64,000 nt of DNA from NCBI RefSeq assembly GCF_000622385.1, contig NZ_JASD01000008.1, forward strand, positions 2,914,001 through 2,978,000, written 5' to 3'. This DNA is from Sulfitobacter noctilucicola (GTDB lineage: Bacteria > Pseudomonadota > Alphaproteobacteria > Rhodobacterales > Rhodobacteraceae). Every line of letters begins with the position of its first letter. Positions within the stretch are counted from its first letter, which is position 1. Both the position numbers and the translations under genes were made by a program. Below the pieces are notes generated by a model that saw nothing but the letters and a program-made list of their open reading frames with translations, was not told the origin of the DNA and did not search any database. Positions 38,746 to 48,258 of the stretch are shown piece by piece.

Positions 38746-39924
38746 CTAGCCCCGTGGCAAGGCGGCGAGACGGTCAAATAGCTGTGCAATGCCCGCTGCA
38801 TCCAGATTGGCAAAGGCAATCCGCAGTTGCGCGGCGCCTCTTGCGTCACCATCGGGGTAAAACATTGTGCCGGGCAGGCAAAGGATGCCTGCATCCCTGA
38901 CCATCTGAGGTGCCAGTTCCGCAGAGCTGATCTCGAACGGGTGTTTCATATATGCAAAATAGCCGCCCAGACCCAGAAGCTGCCAACCGTGCTCCTGCAG
39001 GCGCGGCAGATTTTCAGTGATCGCGGCGCGGCGGTTCAGGATTTCATCACGTTCGCCTGCAAGCCACTGCGACAGGTTCTGCAAGCCCCAAAGCGCGGCA
39101 TGCTGGCCAAGCTGGCCCGGACAAATTGCAACCGTATCGAGAAACTTTTCGACCTCTGCCAGCCGTGCCGCGCTTGTGACCAGAGCTCCCACGCGGTGTC
39201 CCGTCAGGCGGTAGGCCTTGGAGAAGGAATAGAGATGGATGAGGGTGTCATGCCAGTCGGGGTCTTGAAACAGCGCATGGGGAGGACCGCTGCGGCTGTC
39301 GAAGTCGCGGTAGGTCTCGTCCAAGATCAGCGCTATGCCACGACTGCGCGCCAGATCGAAAAGTGCCTGCACCAGACTGTCGGGATATTCGGCACCTGTC
39401 GGATTGTTCGGCGTGACCAGCGCAATTGCACGCGTGCGGTCCGTGATCAATGCAGCAGCGCGATCCGGATCGGGCAGCATATCCGCCTCGACAGGCAGTG
39501 CCACACTCTGCACGCCCGACATATCCAACCACATCTTATGGTTGAAATACCAAGGCGTTGGCAGAATGACTTCATCCCCTTCACCGCACAACATTGCGAT
39601 GGCCGCAGCGAATGCCTGGTTACAGCCGGACGTGATCCCAACCTGATCGGCAGTGACCGTGCCGCCGTAGTGCGCTGCTGTGCGACTGGCAAGTTCCTCG
39701 CGCAATGTCTGCATGCCCAGAACCGGCCCATACAAATGCGCGTCATCGTGGGTCAGCGCGGCATCTGCCATCGCCTGCCGCAAGGCTTGCGGCGGTGGAT
39801 CGACCGGGGCGGCCTGCGACACATTCATAAGCGGTCGGTCCGCAGGATGCGTCACGCCGTCAAGCCAGCGACGGGCCTCCATCACGGGGGGTGGAAAGGT
39901 GGCGGCGGTGCGGGAGAGGATCAT
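38746..39924 (-). CDS. class I/II pyridoxal-phosphate aminotransferase
   Basis: The 392-residue fold type I aminotransferase has NNPTGAEYP, LDETYRDF and the cofactor lysine in SFSKAYRLTGHRVG. It resembles aspartate/aromatic aminotransferase-type enzymes, but the amino donor is not predictable. It is followed by the PpiD-like gene and trpE on the same strand. A second, distinct aminotransferase occurs at 51990-53168. Confidence 0.88.
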   Translation of the reverse strand: MILSRTAATFPPPVMEARRWLDGVTHPADRPLMNVSQAAPVDPPPQALRQAMADAALTHDDAHLYGPVLGMQTLREELASRTAAHYGGTVTADQVGITSGCNQAFAAAIAMLCGEGDEVILPTPWYFNHKMWLDMSGVQSVALPVEADMLPDPDRAAALITDRTRAIALVTPNNPTGAEYPDSLVQALFDLARSRGIALILDETYRDFDSRSGPPHALFQDPDWHDTLIHLYSFSKAYRLTGHRVGALVTSAARLAEVEKFLDTVAICPGQLGQHAALWGLQNLSQWLAGERDEILNRRAAITENLPRLQEHGWQLLGLGGYFAYMKHPFEISSAELAPQMVRDAGILCLPGTMFYPDGDARGAAQLRIAFANLDAAGIAQLFDRLAALPRG

Positions 39925-39978
39925 CTGTTGCGTCCAATCAAGAGCGTAAAAAAGGCAGGGTCCGTACTGTCGTCCGGC

Positions 39979-40500
39979 TCAATCCTTGCCGCGATACGGC
40001 TCTACATATTGCAGGGCCATGTCCCATGGGAAGAAAATCCACGTGTCCTGACTGACGCCGGTGATAAAGGTGTCCACCTGCGGTTCGCCTTCTGGCTTCG
40101 CGTAAACAGTGGCAAAATGCGCCTTGGGATAGAGGGTGCGAACCAGTTCCAGTGTTTTGCCGCTGTCGACCAGATCGTCGACGATCAGGATACCGGTGCC
40201 ATCGCCCATCATCTCTTGGTCAGGGGACTTCAGCACTTTCGCCTCGCGCCGTTCATCGGCTTTGCCGCCGCCCGAATGATAGGACACAACCGAGATCGTA
40301 TCGACCGTGCGAATGTCTAGTTCGCGCGCAACAATCATCGCAGGTGCCATGCCCCCGCGTGTGATTGCCACAACTGCACGCCACGCACCATCATCGGGGC
40401 CCTTGCCATCCAGCCGCCACGCAAGCGCCCGACTGTCACGGTGAATCTGATCCCATGAGATGTGGAAACCTTTTTCGTGGGGCAGGCGGGTGTCGGTCAT
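39979..40500 (-). CDS. gpt: xanthine-guanine phosphoribosyltransferase
   Basis: Gpt salvages guanine and xanthine with PRPP. The 173-residue product begins [24 protein letters not shown] in pattern and contains the PRPP loop [13 protein letters not shown] and ITRGGMAPA, as in enterobacterial Gpt. I chose ATG 40500 over an earlier in-frame frame start at 40533. It lies 41 bases downstream of fabI on the same strand. Confidence 0.93.
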   Translation of the reverse strand: MTDTRLPHEKGFHISWDQIHRDSRALAWRLDGKGPDDGAWRAVVAITRGGMAPAMIVARELDIRTVDTISVVSYHSGGGKADERREAKVLKSPDQEMMGDGTGILIVDDLVDSGKTLELVRTLYPKAHFATVYAKPEGEPQVDTFITGVSQDTWIFFPWDMALQYVEPYRGKD

Positions 40501-40541
40501 AAGGTCACTTTCAATGTGTGGTCTGGCATTCAAGGGCCGGC

Positions 40542-41348
40542 TTAGTCTTTGGACATGTCAGGCGCATCAACCGCCTTCATGCCTACCACGTGATAGCCTG
40601 CATCGACGTGAAGGTTCTCGCCCGTGGTCCCTGATCCCAGGTCGGAAACCAGAAACAAAGCCGCTTTGCCCACGTCTTCAATCGTCACGTTCCGGCGCAG
40701 GGGCGAGTTATACTCGTTCCACTTCATAATGTAGCGGAAGTCACCGATACCGGAGGCGGCCAGCGTCTTGATCGGCCCGGCGCTGATCGCATTCACACGG
40801 ATGCCATCCTTACCGAGGTCTTCGGCTAGGTACTTTACCGATGCCTCAAGCGCTGCCTTGGCGACACCCATCACATTATAATGCGGCATCACTTTTTCCG
40901 CGCCGTAATAGGTGAGTGTCAGCGCGCTGGCACCCGGTGTCATCATTTTTTCCGCGCGCTGCATGACCGCGGTAAAGGAGTAGACAGAGATATCCATCGA
41001 CATCGCAAAATTGCCACGGCTGGTATCGACATAGCGGCCGCGAAGCTCGTTTTTGTCAGAAAATCCAATGGCGTGAACGACAAAGTCAATGCTCTCCCAG
41101 CGTTCTTTAAGATCATCGAAAAGAGCGTCAATCGACGCCTCGTCACCGACATCACAGGGCAGGACGATATCGCTGCCCAACTGCTGGGCCAATGGGCCAA
41201 CCCGCTTTTTCAGGGCGTCGCCCTGATAGGAAAACGCAAGCTCCGCACCCGCGTCCGCCAAAGCACGGGCGACACCCCATGCGATGGATTTGTCATTGGC
41301 CAGACCCATGATCAGCCCGCGTTTGCCCTGCATCAGATCGTTCGCCAT
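40542..41348 (-). CDS. fabI: enoyl-ACP reductase (NADH)
   Basis: FabI reduces trans-2-enoyl-ACP in fatty acid elongation. The 268-residue short-chain dehydrogenase-like protein has [13 protein letters not shown] for [23 protein letters not shown] with the catalytic Tyr and Lys spacing of FabI, and [12 protein letters not shown]. It is divergent from pdxH across about 240 bases that must hold both promoters. Confidence 0.96.
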   Translation of the reverse strand: MANDLMQGKRGLIMGLANDKSIAWGVARALADAGAELAFSYQGDALKKRVGPLAQQLGSDIVLPCDVGDEASIDALFDDLKERWESIDFVVHAIGFSDKNELRGRYVDTSRGNFAMSMDISVYSFTAVMQRAEKMMTPGASALTLTYYGAEKVMPHYNVMGVAKAALEASVKYLAEDLGKDGIRVNAISAGPIKTLAASGIGDFRYIMKWNEYNSPLRRNVTIEDVGKAALFLVSDLGSGTTGENLHVDAGYHVVGMKAVDAPDMSKD

Positions 41349-41591
41349 GCTCTATCCATCTTTGGTTGTCTTTGCTCTATCCCGTTTAGGCCATTGCGTG
41401 CAGACCATCAAGACTGCTGAGACCGGCCCAACTTCTTCTATTGTGGGTTGCAATGACCTACGGTCAAGCCGGAAAAAACCAAGCGCTCCGGCAGCTTTAG
41501 GTTGTTTGGTCATGTCTTATCATGTAGCTCTGAGGTACGTAGCGCCGGAATTTGTACGGCGACTGCGGTATTTGGAACCTAGGGTGTTTTG

Positions 41592-42197
41592 ATGGCAGGT
41601 CGGTCTGGAAAATTTGCGGGCGAGGATCCGTTTGCGATTGTCCGCGAATGGATGACCGAGGCGGAAGCGTCTGAAATCAACGATCCCAATGCCATTGCGC
41701 TGTCCACTGTCGATTCGGACGGGCTTCCCAATGCCAGAATGGTATTGCTCAAGGATGTCGAAGACGACGCCTTTGTATTCTATACCAACTACGAAAGCCA
41801 AAAAGCGAAAGAGCTTGATCAGGGCGGCAAGGCTGCCTTTGTCATGCACTGGAAATCGCTACGCAGACAGGTGCGTGCGCGCGGTTTGATCACAAAAGAA
41901 GACGGGCCACAGGCGGATGAATATTACTCATCCCGGTCCCTCAAAAGCCGCCTTGGGGCTTGGGCCTCAAAGCAGTCGCAGCCGCTAAGCAGTCGCACGG
42001 CCCTTATGGCCGAGGTGGCAAAAGTTACGGCAACAAAGGGTACAAACCCGACCAGACCCCCGTTTTGGGGAGGCTATCGGTTGACGCCGCTAGAGATAGA
42101 GTTCTGGGCGGATGGGGATCACCGTTTGCACGACCGCTTTCAATGGCGGCGTGCATCTGTGGACGCCGGATGGGACGTGCAGCGGTTAAACCCGTAG
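41592..42197 (+). CDS. pdxH: pyridoxamine 5'-phosphate oxidase
   Basis: PdxH oxidises pyridoxine or pyridoxamine phosphate to pyridoxal 5'-phosphate using FMN. The 201-residue protein contains [20 protein letters not shown], the [13 protein letters not shown]-binding region and the C-terminal [19 protein letters not shown] signature. ATG 41592 is preferred over an overlapping TTG three bases earlier. Confidence 0.96.
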   Translation: MAGRSGKFAGEDPFAIVREWMTEAEASEINDPNAIALSTVDSDGLPNARMVLLKDVEDDAFVFYTNYESQKAKELDQGGKAAFVMHWKSLRRQVRARGLITKEDGPQADEYYSSRSLKSRLGAWASKQSQPLSSRTALMAEVAKVTATKGTNPTRPPFWGGYRLTPLEIEFWADGDHRLHDRFQWRRASVDAGWDVQRLNP

Positions 42198-42219
42198 CAC
42201 GAATATTTGATTGAGTAAT

Positions 42220-42315
42220 ATGACCACCATTTTTACCCGCACGGGCTTCGATCCAATGGGACGCTACGGTGGAACGGTAATTGATGATCGGATGATCGAA
42301 GGTGATATGTGGTAG
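42220..42315 (+). CDS. small upstream ORF overlapping the cold-shock gene
   Basis: An ATG-initiated 31-codon frame (MTTIFTRTGFDPMGRYGG ... GDMW) starts 23 bases after the pdxH stop. It ends 7 bases inside the GTG start region of the cold-shock gene. There is no strong ribosome binding site. Its end position would allow translational coupling to the GTG start. It may be chance; I know of no family. Confidence 0.3.
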   Translation: MTTIFTRTGFDPMGRYGGTVIDDRMIEGDMW

Positions 42316-42902
42316 AAGACAGTAAGGATCAAGGATCGCAACCGCAAAGCGGTCAGCATGCGCCGGAGGGCGAGGATCATCGGCATATCGCCGGTGCGGT
42401 AAAGTGGTTCGATCCGGTAAAAGGCTTCGGTTTTGTCGTTGCAGACGAAGGCGGGCCGGATATCTTGTTGCATATCAATGTCCTGCGCAACTTCGGGCAA
42501 AGCTCGATTGCTGACGGCACCTCGATTGAACTTATGGTTCACGAGACGGGCCGCGGCGTTCAGGCCGTTCAGATTGTCGCGATCCATCCAGGCGAAAGCA
42601 CGCAACCCGCGCCTTTGCCCGATATTGCAGGGCTGGATCAGGAAACGCTGCGTGCGGCCCCGTTGGAGCCTGCCCGGGTCAAGTGGTTCGACAAAGCCAA
42701 AGGCTTCGGTTTTGCAAATGTCTTTGGCAAGCCAGAGGATGTCTTTGTTCATGTAGAAGTGTTGCGCCAGTCCGGCCTGTCTGATCTACAACCCGGAGAG
42801 GCGCTTGCGTTGCGGGTAATTCAGGGTAAGCGCGGGCAAATGGCCGGTGAGGTTCAGGCATGGGAAACGGTGCTACAGTCCGACATTTCACAAAACGACT
42901 AA
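42309..42902 (+). CDS. two-domain cold-shock protein
   Basis: The 197-residue product carries two cold-shock domains, each with the RNA-binding motif: GAVKWFDPVKGFGFV (about residues 29-43) and ARVKWFDKAKGFGF (about 122-135). A linker joins them. Such tandem-CSD proteins are common in alphaproteobacteria, acting as RNA chaperones. The frame requires the GTG at 42309, preceded by AAGGTGATAT, because a TGA lies two codons upstream. Its 3' end overlaps the DUF192 gene by 43 bases. Confidence 0.9.
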   Translation: MVEDSKDQGSQPQSGQHAPEGEDHRHIAGAVKWFDPVKGFGFVVADEGGPDILLHINVLRNFGQSSIADGTSIELMVHETGRGVQAVQIVAIHPGESTQPAPLPDIAGLDQETLRAAPLEPARVKWFDKAKGFGFANVFGKPEDVFVHVEVLRQSGLSDLQPGEALALRVIQGKRGQMAGEVQAWETVLQSDISQND

Positions 42903-43357
42903 GCGCGGGTCTTCTGGCCTTTTGCGCTTTGGTACCCGCTGTCGCGGCGCAAACCTGTGATCCGCAGACGGTAGAGCTGCGCGGAGACTGGGGTTTGGCG
43001 CGCTTCACTGTCGAAATCGCGGACGATCCGGCAGAGCAGGCGCAGGGGTTGATGCACCGCACTGAAATGCCTTTGGGTGCGGGCATGTACTTTGTAAACG
43101 CAGCCCCGCGCACCACCAGCTTTTGGATGCGCAACACGCTGATCCCGCTCGACATGCTCTTTATCGACGCAAGCGGGATCGTCCAACATATCCACCACAA
43201 TGCGATTCCCCTGGACGAGTCAGCGATTCCCGGCGGTGATGACATATTGACGGTTCTCGAAATCAACGGTGGACTGGCTGCAAGACTGGGGATTGAGAAG
43301 GGAAGCGAGGTCCGCCATCCCGCTCATGCCGCGTGGTCACCGGTCTGGCCGTGCTGA
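42860..43357 (+). CDS. DUF192 family exported protein
   Basis: The 165-residue protein has an N-terminal signal peptide (hydrophobic AGLLAFCALVPAVAA, cleavage near residue 30). A DUF192 domain follows with GLMHRTEMPLGAGM and SFWMRNTLIPLDMLFID. DUF192 proteins are small beta-barrels of unknown function, often periplasmic. It overlaps the cold-shock gene by 43 bases, so the two are cotranscribed; the pairing recurs in Rhodobacterales as far as I recall. No function can be assigned. Confidence 0.88.
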   Translation: MGNGATVRHFTKRLSAGLLAFCALVPAVAAQTCDPQTVELRGDWGLARFTVEIADDPAEQAQGLMHRTEMPLGAGMYFVNAAPRTTSFWMRNTLIPLDMLFIDASGIVQHIHHNAIPLDESAIPGGDDILTVLEINGGLAARLGIEKGSEVRHPAHAAWSPVWPC

Positions 43358-43432
43358 TTTTCTAAGACAGGGCACATTTAGAGCCATTCAGGGCTTTTCA
43401 TTCGTTTGAACTGTGGCTAAAGAAGCGGCAGT

Positions 43433-43509
43433 CGGAGCGTGGCGCAGCCTGGTAGCGCACCTGTTTTGGGTACAGGGGGTCGGAGGTTCGAATCCTCTCG
43501 CTCCGACCA
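43433..43509 (+). tRNA. tRNA-Pro (anticodon UGG)
   Basis: A 77-base cloverleaf has acceptor arms CGGAGCG / CGCTCCG, discriminator A and an encoded CCA. It also has D-arm GGCGCAGCCTGGTAGCGC, anticodon loop TTTGGGT (anticodon TGG) closed by CCTGT/ACAGG, and TTCGAAT in the T-loop. All arms pair well. Confidence 0.97.
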
Positions 43510-43621
43510 CTTCACCATATAATGATGAACCTGTTTGGCGTGATGGCGATTAAATCGCCTCGTGGGCTGTCGTAGTCATTTTTCTGCGCTGACCACACCG
43601 CCCGAAACGCGCTTCCGTCAA

Positions 43622-43637
43622 ACACTATATCTAGATT
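43622..43637 (+). promoter_or_regulatory. candidate distal NrdR box
   Basis: ACACTATATCTAGATT matches the NrdR consensus acaCwAtATaTwGtgt at 13 of 16 positions. It lies about 600 bases upstream of nrdJ, far for a classic operator, so it may be chance. Confidence 0.3.
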
Positions 43638-43797
43638 AGCTCGGTCCGCTCTCTACCTGTTGTGGGGTAGAGCGCAGGGCTGTCCCTCCGATTCTGGTCA
43701 CTCTCGGTGACGATCTGTTGCCTTTTTGTGCAGTGTGACATCGAACGCTAAAAAAAGTTGAAGGCGGGTCCCGCACACGGTTTATGCACTGGTGCCC

Positions 43798-43806
43798 TGT
43801 GGATAA
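43798..43806 (-). promoter_or_regulatory. perfect DnaA box
   Basis: The minus strand reads TTATCCACA, an exact strong DnaA box, about 440 bases upstream of nrdJ. DnaA boxes upstream of ribonucleotide reductase genes couple dNTP supply to replication initiation in E. coli. Whether this one works the same way is inference. Confidence 0.45.
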
Positions 43807-44010
43807 CTTCAAGTCCTGCCTCAACCTATGTGGCTAAATGTGCCGGGACATTTGACTATTTCGACTAGCACGCTGTTTGCGTTTTTGTACCCTGCTTGGG
43901 GATATTAACTTTATGAATCACTCTTGGGGACGCACCGCAAATTCTGCCAGTCCGTCAACCACAAGAATGCCAAAAATTTTCAAATAAATCCGTTGACCGA
44001 ATGGGGCCGG

Positions 44011-44057
44011 ATACGTCAGGTTGTGCAGGCCGACGATGACGCCACAACATATAGTGG
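44011..44057 (+). promoter_or_regulatory. candidate NrdR box pair upstream of nrdJ
   Basis: CCACAACATATAGTGG (44042-44057) matches the NrdR palindrome acaCwAtATaTwGtgt at 13 of 16 positions. A weaker match (44011-44026, about 9 of 16, with the TTGTG half) lies exactly 31 bases upstream, the usual spacing of paired NrdR boxes. They lie 185-230 bases before nrdJ. NrdR represses ribonucleotide reductase genes when dATP is high. Confidence 0.45.
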
Positions 44058-44242
44058 TTAACGCTGAGGAGGCGCATCGAGGCACGAGAGCAGTTAGACG
44101 ACGACCAATTCGATCAGATTCTGCATGTATCCGTAGGCAACACGCCTTTCGGGAACATGATTTTCGTGCCGGCAGTGAACGGGAACGGGGCAGACCCTTG
44201 GGTAGCTCATAAGTGACAACAGTTAGGACAGAGGCAGCGATA

Positions 44243-47200
44243 ATGAAGATCGAACGCAAATTCACCAAGGCAAACCAGGACGCATACGCAGAACTGGATT
44301 TCATCACGACTGTCTCTGAAATCCGCAATCCGGACGGGTCGATCGTGTTCAAGCTGGACGACGTCGAAGTGCCGTCAAGCTGGAGCCAGGTGGCAAGCGA
44401 CGTTATCGCACAGAAATATTTCCGCAAAGCCGGCGTGCCTTCCGCAGTCAAGAAGGTGAAAGAAAAGGGCGTTCCTGAATTCCTGTGGCGCTCGGTCCCA
44501 GCCGAAGGCGCGACCATGGGCGGCGAGACATCCTCCAAGCAGGTTTTCGACCGTCTTGCAGGTGCATGGTGCTACTGGGGCTGGAAGGGTGGCTATTTCA
44601 CCAACGAAGAGGACGCGCGCGCCTACTACGACGAAATGCGCCATATCCTTGCTTCACAGCGCGGCGCGCCGAACTCCCCCCAGTGGTTCAACACCGGCCT
44701 GCACTGGGCCTACGGCATCGACGGACCTGCACAGGGTCACTACTATGTGGATTACCAGTCCGGCGAGCTGACACGCTCCACCTCGTCTTACGAACACCCA
44801 CAGCCACACGCCTGCTTTATCCAGTCGGTAGGTGACGATCTGGTCGGTGACGGCGGCATCATGGATCTTTGGGTGCGCGAAGCACGCCTGTTCAAATATG
44901 GCTCCGGTACAGGTACCAACTTCTCCAGCCTGCGCGGTGCAGGTGAAAAGCTGTCAGGTGGCGGTAAGTCCTCCGGCCTCATGGGTTTTCTGAAAATCGG
45001 TGACCGTGCAGCGGGCGCGATCAAATCCGGCGGTACCACCCGCCGCGCGGCCAAGATGGTCATCGTCGATGCGGACCACCCCGATATCGAAGATTTCATT
45101 AACTGGAAGGTTCTCGAAGAGCAGAAAGTAGCGTCCATCGTTGCCGGCTCCAAGATGCACGAGCAAAAACTCAACCTGCTATTCGAAGCCATCAAAGGCT
45201 GGGACGGGGCAGAGGCAGACGCGTATGATCCTGCCAAGAACGATCAGTTGAAAGCGGCGGTGCGCGAGGCAAAAAAGGTCGCGATCCCCGAAACTTACGT
45301 AAAGCGCGTGCTGGATTATGCCAAGCAGGGCCACACCAGCATCGAATTCCCGACATATGACACGGATTGGGACTCTGAGGCGTATAACTCCGTCTCCGGT
45401 CAGAACTCCAACAACTCCATCCGCGTGACAAACGGCTTCCTCACGGCTGTTGAAAAAGACGCCGATTGGGAACTGATCGACCGTGTGACAGGTCGCGTCA
45501 GCAAAACCATCCGCGCCCGCGATCTGTGGGAGCAGGTCGGCCACGCCGCATGGGCCTGTGCCGATCCGGGCATCCAGTACCACGATACTGTGAACGACTG
45601 GCACACATGCCCCGAAGACGGCGCAATCCGTGGCTCAAACCCTTGTTCCGAATACATGTTCCTTGACGACACGGCTTGTAACCTTGCGTCCATGAACCTG
45701 CTGACCTTCCTTGAGGACGGCACGTTCAACGTCGAAGACTACATGCACGCCAGCCGCCTTTGGACCGTAACGCTGGAAATCTCCGTGATGATGGCGCAGT
45801 TCCCCTCCAAGGAAATTGCACAGCGTTCGTACGACTTCCGCACCTTGGGTCTGGGTTATGCAAACATCGGCGGTTTGCTGATGAACATGGGCTACTCTTA
45901 TGACAGCGAAGAGGGCCGCGCACTTTGCGGGGCGCTGACAGCGATCATGACAGGCGTTGCCTATGCCACATCCGCTGAAATCGCCGGCGAGCTGGGCGCT
46001 TTCCCGGGCTACAAAAAGAACGCCGATCACATGCTGCGCGTTATGCGCAACCACCGCAACGCGGCTTACGGCAACGAAAACGGCTATGAAGAGCTGGCGA
46101 TCAAGCCTGTGGCGCTGGATCACGACAACTGCCCGCAGCCGGGTCTGGTAGATGTGGCCATGTCCTGCTGGGACGAGGCGCTGAAGCTGGGTGAGGTACA
46201 TGGTTACCGCAACGCCCAGACGTCTGTTATCGCGCCGACGGGAACAATCGGTCTGGTTATGGACTGTGACACCACAGGCATCGAACCCGACTTCGCACTG
46301 GTGAAGTTCAAGAAACTTGCGGGCGGTGGTTACTTTAAGATCATCAACCAATCCGTTCCGGCAGCACTGGAAAAGCTCGGTTACGGCTCAGCCCAGATCG
46401 AAGAGATCGTCGGCTACGCTGTGGGCCACGGCACCATCGGCAATGCCCCCGGCATCAACCACACCACGCTGATGGGCCACGGTTTCGGTCCCAACGAGCT
46501 TGCCAAGGTAGACGCGGCACTGGCGCAGGCGTTCGACATCCGCTTTGTGTTCAACCAGTGGACGCTGGGTGAGGAATTCTGCACCGGAGTTCTGGGCATC
46601 CCGGCCGAAAAGCTGAACGATCCTACATTCGATTTGCTGAAGTCTCTGGGCTTCTCCAAAGCAGACATTGACGCGGCCAACGACCACGTTTGCGGCACCA
46701 TGACCCTCGAAGGGGCACCGCACCTGAAAGAAGAGCACTACAGCATCTTCGATTGTGCGAACCCCTGCGGCAAAAAGGGCAAGCGTTACCTGTCCGTCAA
46801 CAGCCACATCTACATGATGGCTGCGGCGCAAAGCTTCATCTCCGGCGCGATCTCCAAGACGATCAACATGCCGAACGACGCAACCATCGAAGACTGCCAG
46901 AAGGCCTATGAACTCAGCTGGTCTTTGGGCATCAAGGCCAACGCGCTTTACCGTGACGGCTCCAAACTCAGCCAGCCTTTGGCGGCTTCGCTGGTCGAAG
47001 ATGATGATGAAGCAGCAGAAGTGCTCGAATCCGGCTCCATGCAGGAAAAAGCAACTGTGTTGGCCGAAAAGATCGTCGAGAAGATCGTCATCAAAGAGGT
47101 CATCAACCGCAGCCGCGAAAAGATGCCTCAGCGCCGCAAGGGCTATACGCAAAAGGCAAACGTGGGCGGTCACAAGGTGTACCTGCGCACCGGTGAATAC

Positions 47201-47881
47201 GAAGACGGCAAGCTCGGTGAAATCTTCATCGACATGCACAAGGAAGGGGCGGGCTTCCGCGCCATGATGAACAACTTCGCCATCGCGGTGTCTGTTGGTC
47301 TTCAGTACGGCGTGCCGCTTGAGGAATTCGTTGATGCCTTCACCTTCACCAAGTTCGAGCCGGCAGGCATGGTCCAAGGTAACGACAGCATCAAGAACGC
47401 GACCTCGATCCTCGACTATATCTTCCGCGAGCTGGCGGTTTCCTACCTCGACCGCACCGATCTGGCACATGTGAAACCCGAAGGGGCCACATTCGACGAT
47501 CTGGGCAAGGGCGAAGAGGAAGAGAACGTCGGCAACGTGGCAGAACTGTCCGAAAATGCGGCCAGCCGGTCACTGGAAGTGCTCAAGCAGATCAGCTCAA
47601 GCGGCTACCTGCGCAACCGTCCCCCACAGGAGCTGGTTCTGCTTCAAGGCGGCATGGAGAGCATGACGATGGCACCGCAGATGGACACCGGCAGCGTTGC
47701 CGTGGCCATGACTTCGACCACCTCCGTCGCCTCCGGTGCCGTGTCGCTTGACGCCCGTACCAAAGCCAAGATGCAAGGCTATGAAGGCGAAGCCTGTGGC
47801 GAATGCGGCAACTACACGCTAGTGCGCAACGGCACCTGCATGAAGTGCAACACCTGCGGCGGCACAAGCGGCTGTAGCTGA
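44243..47881 (+). CDS. nrdJ: vitamin B12-dependent class II ribonucleotide reductase
   Basis: NrdJ reduces ribonucleotides to deoxyribonucleotides using adenosylcobalamin, with or without oxygen. The 1212-residue protein has the catalytic core with [20 protein letters not shown] and [20 protein letters not shown]. It ends with a C-terminal zinc-ribbon-like tail whose cysteines ([21 protein letters not shown]) regenerate the active site. I chose ATG 44243 (MKIERKFTK) over an in-frame GTG at 44213. The long upstream region carries NrdR- and DnaA-like sites. It is probably the main aerobic reductase. Confidence 0.96.
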   Translation: MKIERKFTKANQDAYAELDFITTVSEIRNPDGSIVFKLDDVEVPSSWSQVASDVIAQKYFRKAGVPSAVKKVKEKGVPEFLWRSVPAEGATMGGETSSKQVFDRLAGAWCYWGWKGGYFTNEEDARAYYDEMRHILASQRGAPNSPQWFNTGLHWAYGIDGPAQGHYYVDYQSGELTRSTSSYEHPQPHACFIQSVGDDLVGDGGIMDLWVREARLFKYGSGTGTNFSSLRGAGEKLSGGGKSSGLMGFLKIGDRAAGAIKSGGTTRRAAKMVIVDADHPDIEDFINWKVLEEQKVASIVAGSKMHEQKLNLLFEAIKGWDGAEADAYDPAKNDQLKAAVREAKKVAIPETYVKRVLDYAKQGHTSIEFPTYDTDWDSEAYNSVSGQNSNNSIRVTNGFLTAVEKDADWELIDRVTGRVSKTIRARDLWEQVGHAAWACADPGIQYHDTVNDWHTCPEDGAIRGSNPCSEYMFLDDTACNLASMNLLTFLEDGTFNVEDYMHASRLWTVTLEISVMMAQFPSKEIAQRSYDFRTLGLGYANIGGLLMNMGYSYDSEEGRALCGALTAIMTGVAYATSAEIAGELGAFPGYKKNADHMLRVMRNHRNAAYGNENGYEELAIKPVALDHDNCPQPGLVDVAMSCWDEALKLGEVHGYRNAQTSVIAPTGTIGLVMDCDTTGIEPDFALVKFKKLAGGGYFKIINQSVPAALEKLGYGSAQIEEIVGYAVGHGTIGNAPGINHTTLMGHGFGPNELAKVDAALAQAFDIRFVFNQWTLGEEFCTGVLGIPAEKLNDPTFDLLKSLGFSKADIDAANDHVCGTMTLEGAPHLKEEHYSIFDCANPCGKKGKRYLSVNSHIYMMAAAQSFISGAISKTINMPNDATIEDCQKAYELSWSLGIKANALYRDGSKLSQPLAASLVEDDDEAAEVLESGSMQEKATVLAEKIVEKIVIKEVINRSREKMPQRRKGYTQKANVGGHKVYLRTGEYEDGKLGEIFIDMHKEGAGFRAMMNNFAIAVSVGLQYGVPLEEFVDAFTFTKFEPAGMVQGNDSIKNATSILDYIFRELAVSYLDRTDLAHVKPEGATFDDLGKGEEEENVGNVAELSENAASRSLEVLKQISSSGYLRNRPPQELVLLQGGMESMTMAPQMDTGSVAVAMTSTTSVASGAVSLDARTKAKMQGYEGEACGECGNYTLVRNGTCMKCNTCGGTSGCS

Positions 47882-48074
47882 TAAAGGAACAGGGTGGGGT
47901 GCGGATGTACCCCACCAGAGACCGGGTGGGTTCTCGCGCATCGCTTTGCGATACGCTGCCACCCATTCCGCGCCCCAGCTGTGCTGGGACGCTTAACACG
48001 GAGCGGATGCGTTCGCTCTGGACGACGTTCAGGCCGCAGGCAAAACAAACACCGAGCGGTTAACAAATGGAGCT

Positions 48075-48121
48075 TGAACGGCGAAACTAGGGAGAGCTTC
48101 GGCTCTCCCTTTCTTCTTTTC
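48075..48121 (+). repeat. 47-base terminator-like repeat, copy 1
   Basis: This copy runs from TGAACGGCGAAACT through a 9-bp hairpin AGGGAGAGC-TTCG-GCTCTCCCT (48089-48110) to the pyrimidine tail TTCTTCTTTTC. It is identical to copy 2 (48204-48250) at 46 of 47 positions, differing only in the loop (TTCG versus TCCG). It can act as an intrinsic terminator for nrdJ. Confidence 0.85.
48089..48120 (+). terminator. intrinsic terminator in repeat copy 1
   Basis: A 9-bp stem with a stable TTCG tetraloop is followed by TTCTTCTTTT. It lies about 210 bases beyond the nrdJ stop on the plus strand. Confidence 0.7.
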
Positions 48122-48203
48122 GAGTACGAAGCGCGCTGGCTCCACATTTGCTTAAACAAATGTTCTGTCAGAGGAGTGTGCCTTTGCTACGCAAAGACCC
48201 ACG

Positions 48204-48250
48204 TGAACGGCGAAACTAGGGAGAGCTCCGGCTCTCCCTTTCTTCTTTTC
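48204..48250 (+). repeat. 47-base terminator-like repeat, copy 2
   Basis: Second copy of the 47-base unit, 129 bases after the first, with the same TGAACGGCGAAACT lead. The hairpin is at 48218-48239 and the pyrimidine tail is the same. The stem is unchanged despite the loop difference, consistent with recent duplication or gene conversion. It ends 8 bases from the stop of the convergent sigma factor gene. Confidence 0.85.
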
Positions 48251-48258
48251 AAACCCCG

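Larger units (their letters stand above)
43510..44242. other. long non-coding stretch upstream of nrdJ
   Basis: These 733 bases form the longest gene-free run in the window. They hold a small hairpin after the tRNA (GGCGAT-TAA-ATCGCC, 43545-43559), a CTCTACC/GGTAGAG hairpin near 43651-43671, a perfect DnaA box and NrdR-like boxes. Three CcrM-type GANTC sites lie near 43690, 43916 and 44117. I looked for a cobalamin riboswitch (B12 box) and did not find one. A minus-strand frame covering the 3' part is a shadow of nrdJ. Confidence 0.5.
47882..48258. other. hairpin-rich intergenic stretch after nrdJ
   Basis: No supported gene lies here. The first 190 bases contain successive small palindromes: ATCGC-TTT-GCGAT near 47940-47952, CCCAGC-TGT-GCTGGG near 47976-47990, and GAGCG ... 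CGCTC near 48001-48018. A 54-codon frame from 47905 crosses them but looks fortuitous. The last part holds the duplicated 47-base terminator-like repeat, with CATTTG-CTTAAA-CAAATG and CTTTGC-TAC-GCAAAG hairpins between the copies. Confidence 0.5.

Noticed and set aside
38827..40320. 497-codon plus-strand frame opposite the aminotransferase and gpt
   Set aside because: Antisense shadow; sequence is His/Arg/Cys-rich without a fold.
43433..43509. tRNA-Pro as an integration site
   Set aside because: No integrase and no second copy of the tRNA 3' end were seen nearby.
43510..44242. Cobalamin riboswitch upstream of nrdJ
   Set aside because: Searched for the B12 box and its flanking helices on the plus strand and did not find them.
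47905..48069. 54-codon plus-strand frame downstream of nrdJ
   Set aside because: It runs through several RNA-like hairpins and has no ribosome binding site; more likely part of an intergenic repeat.
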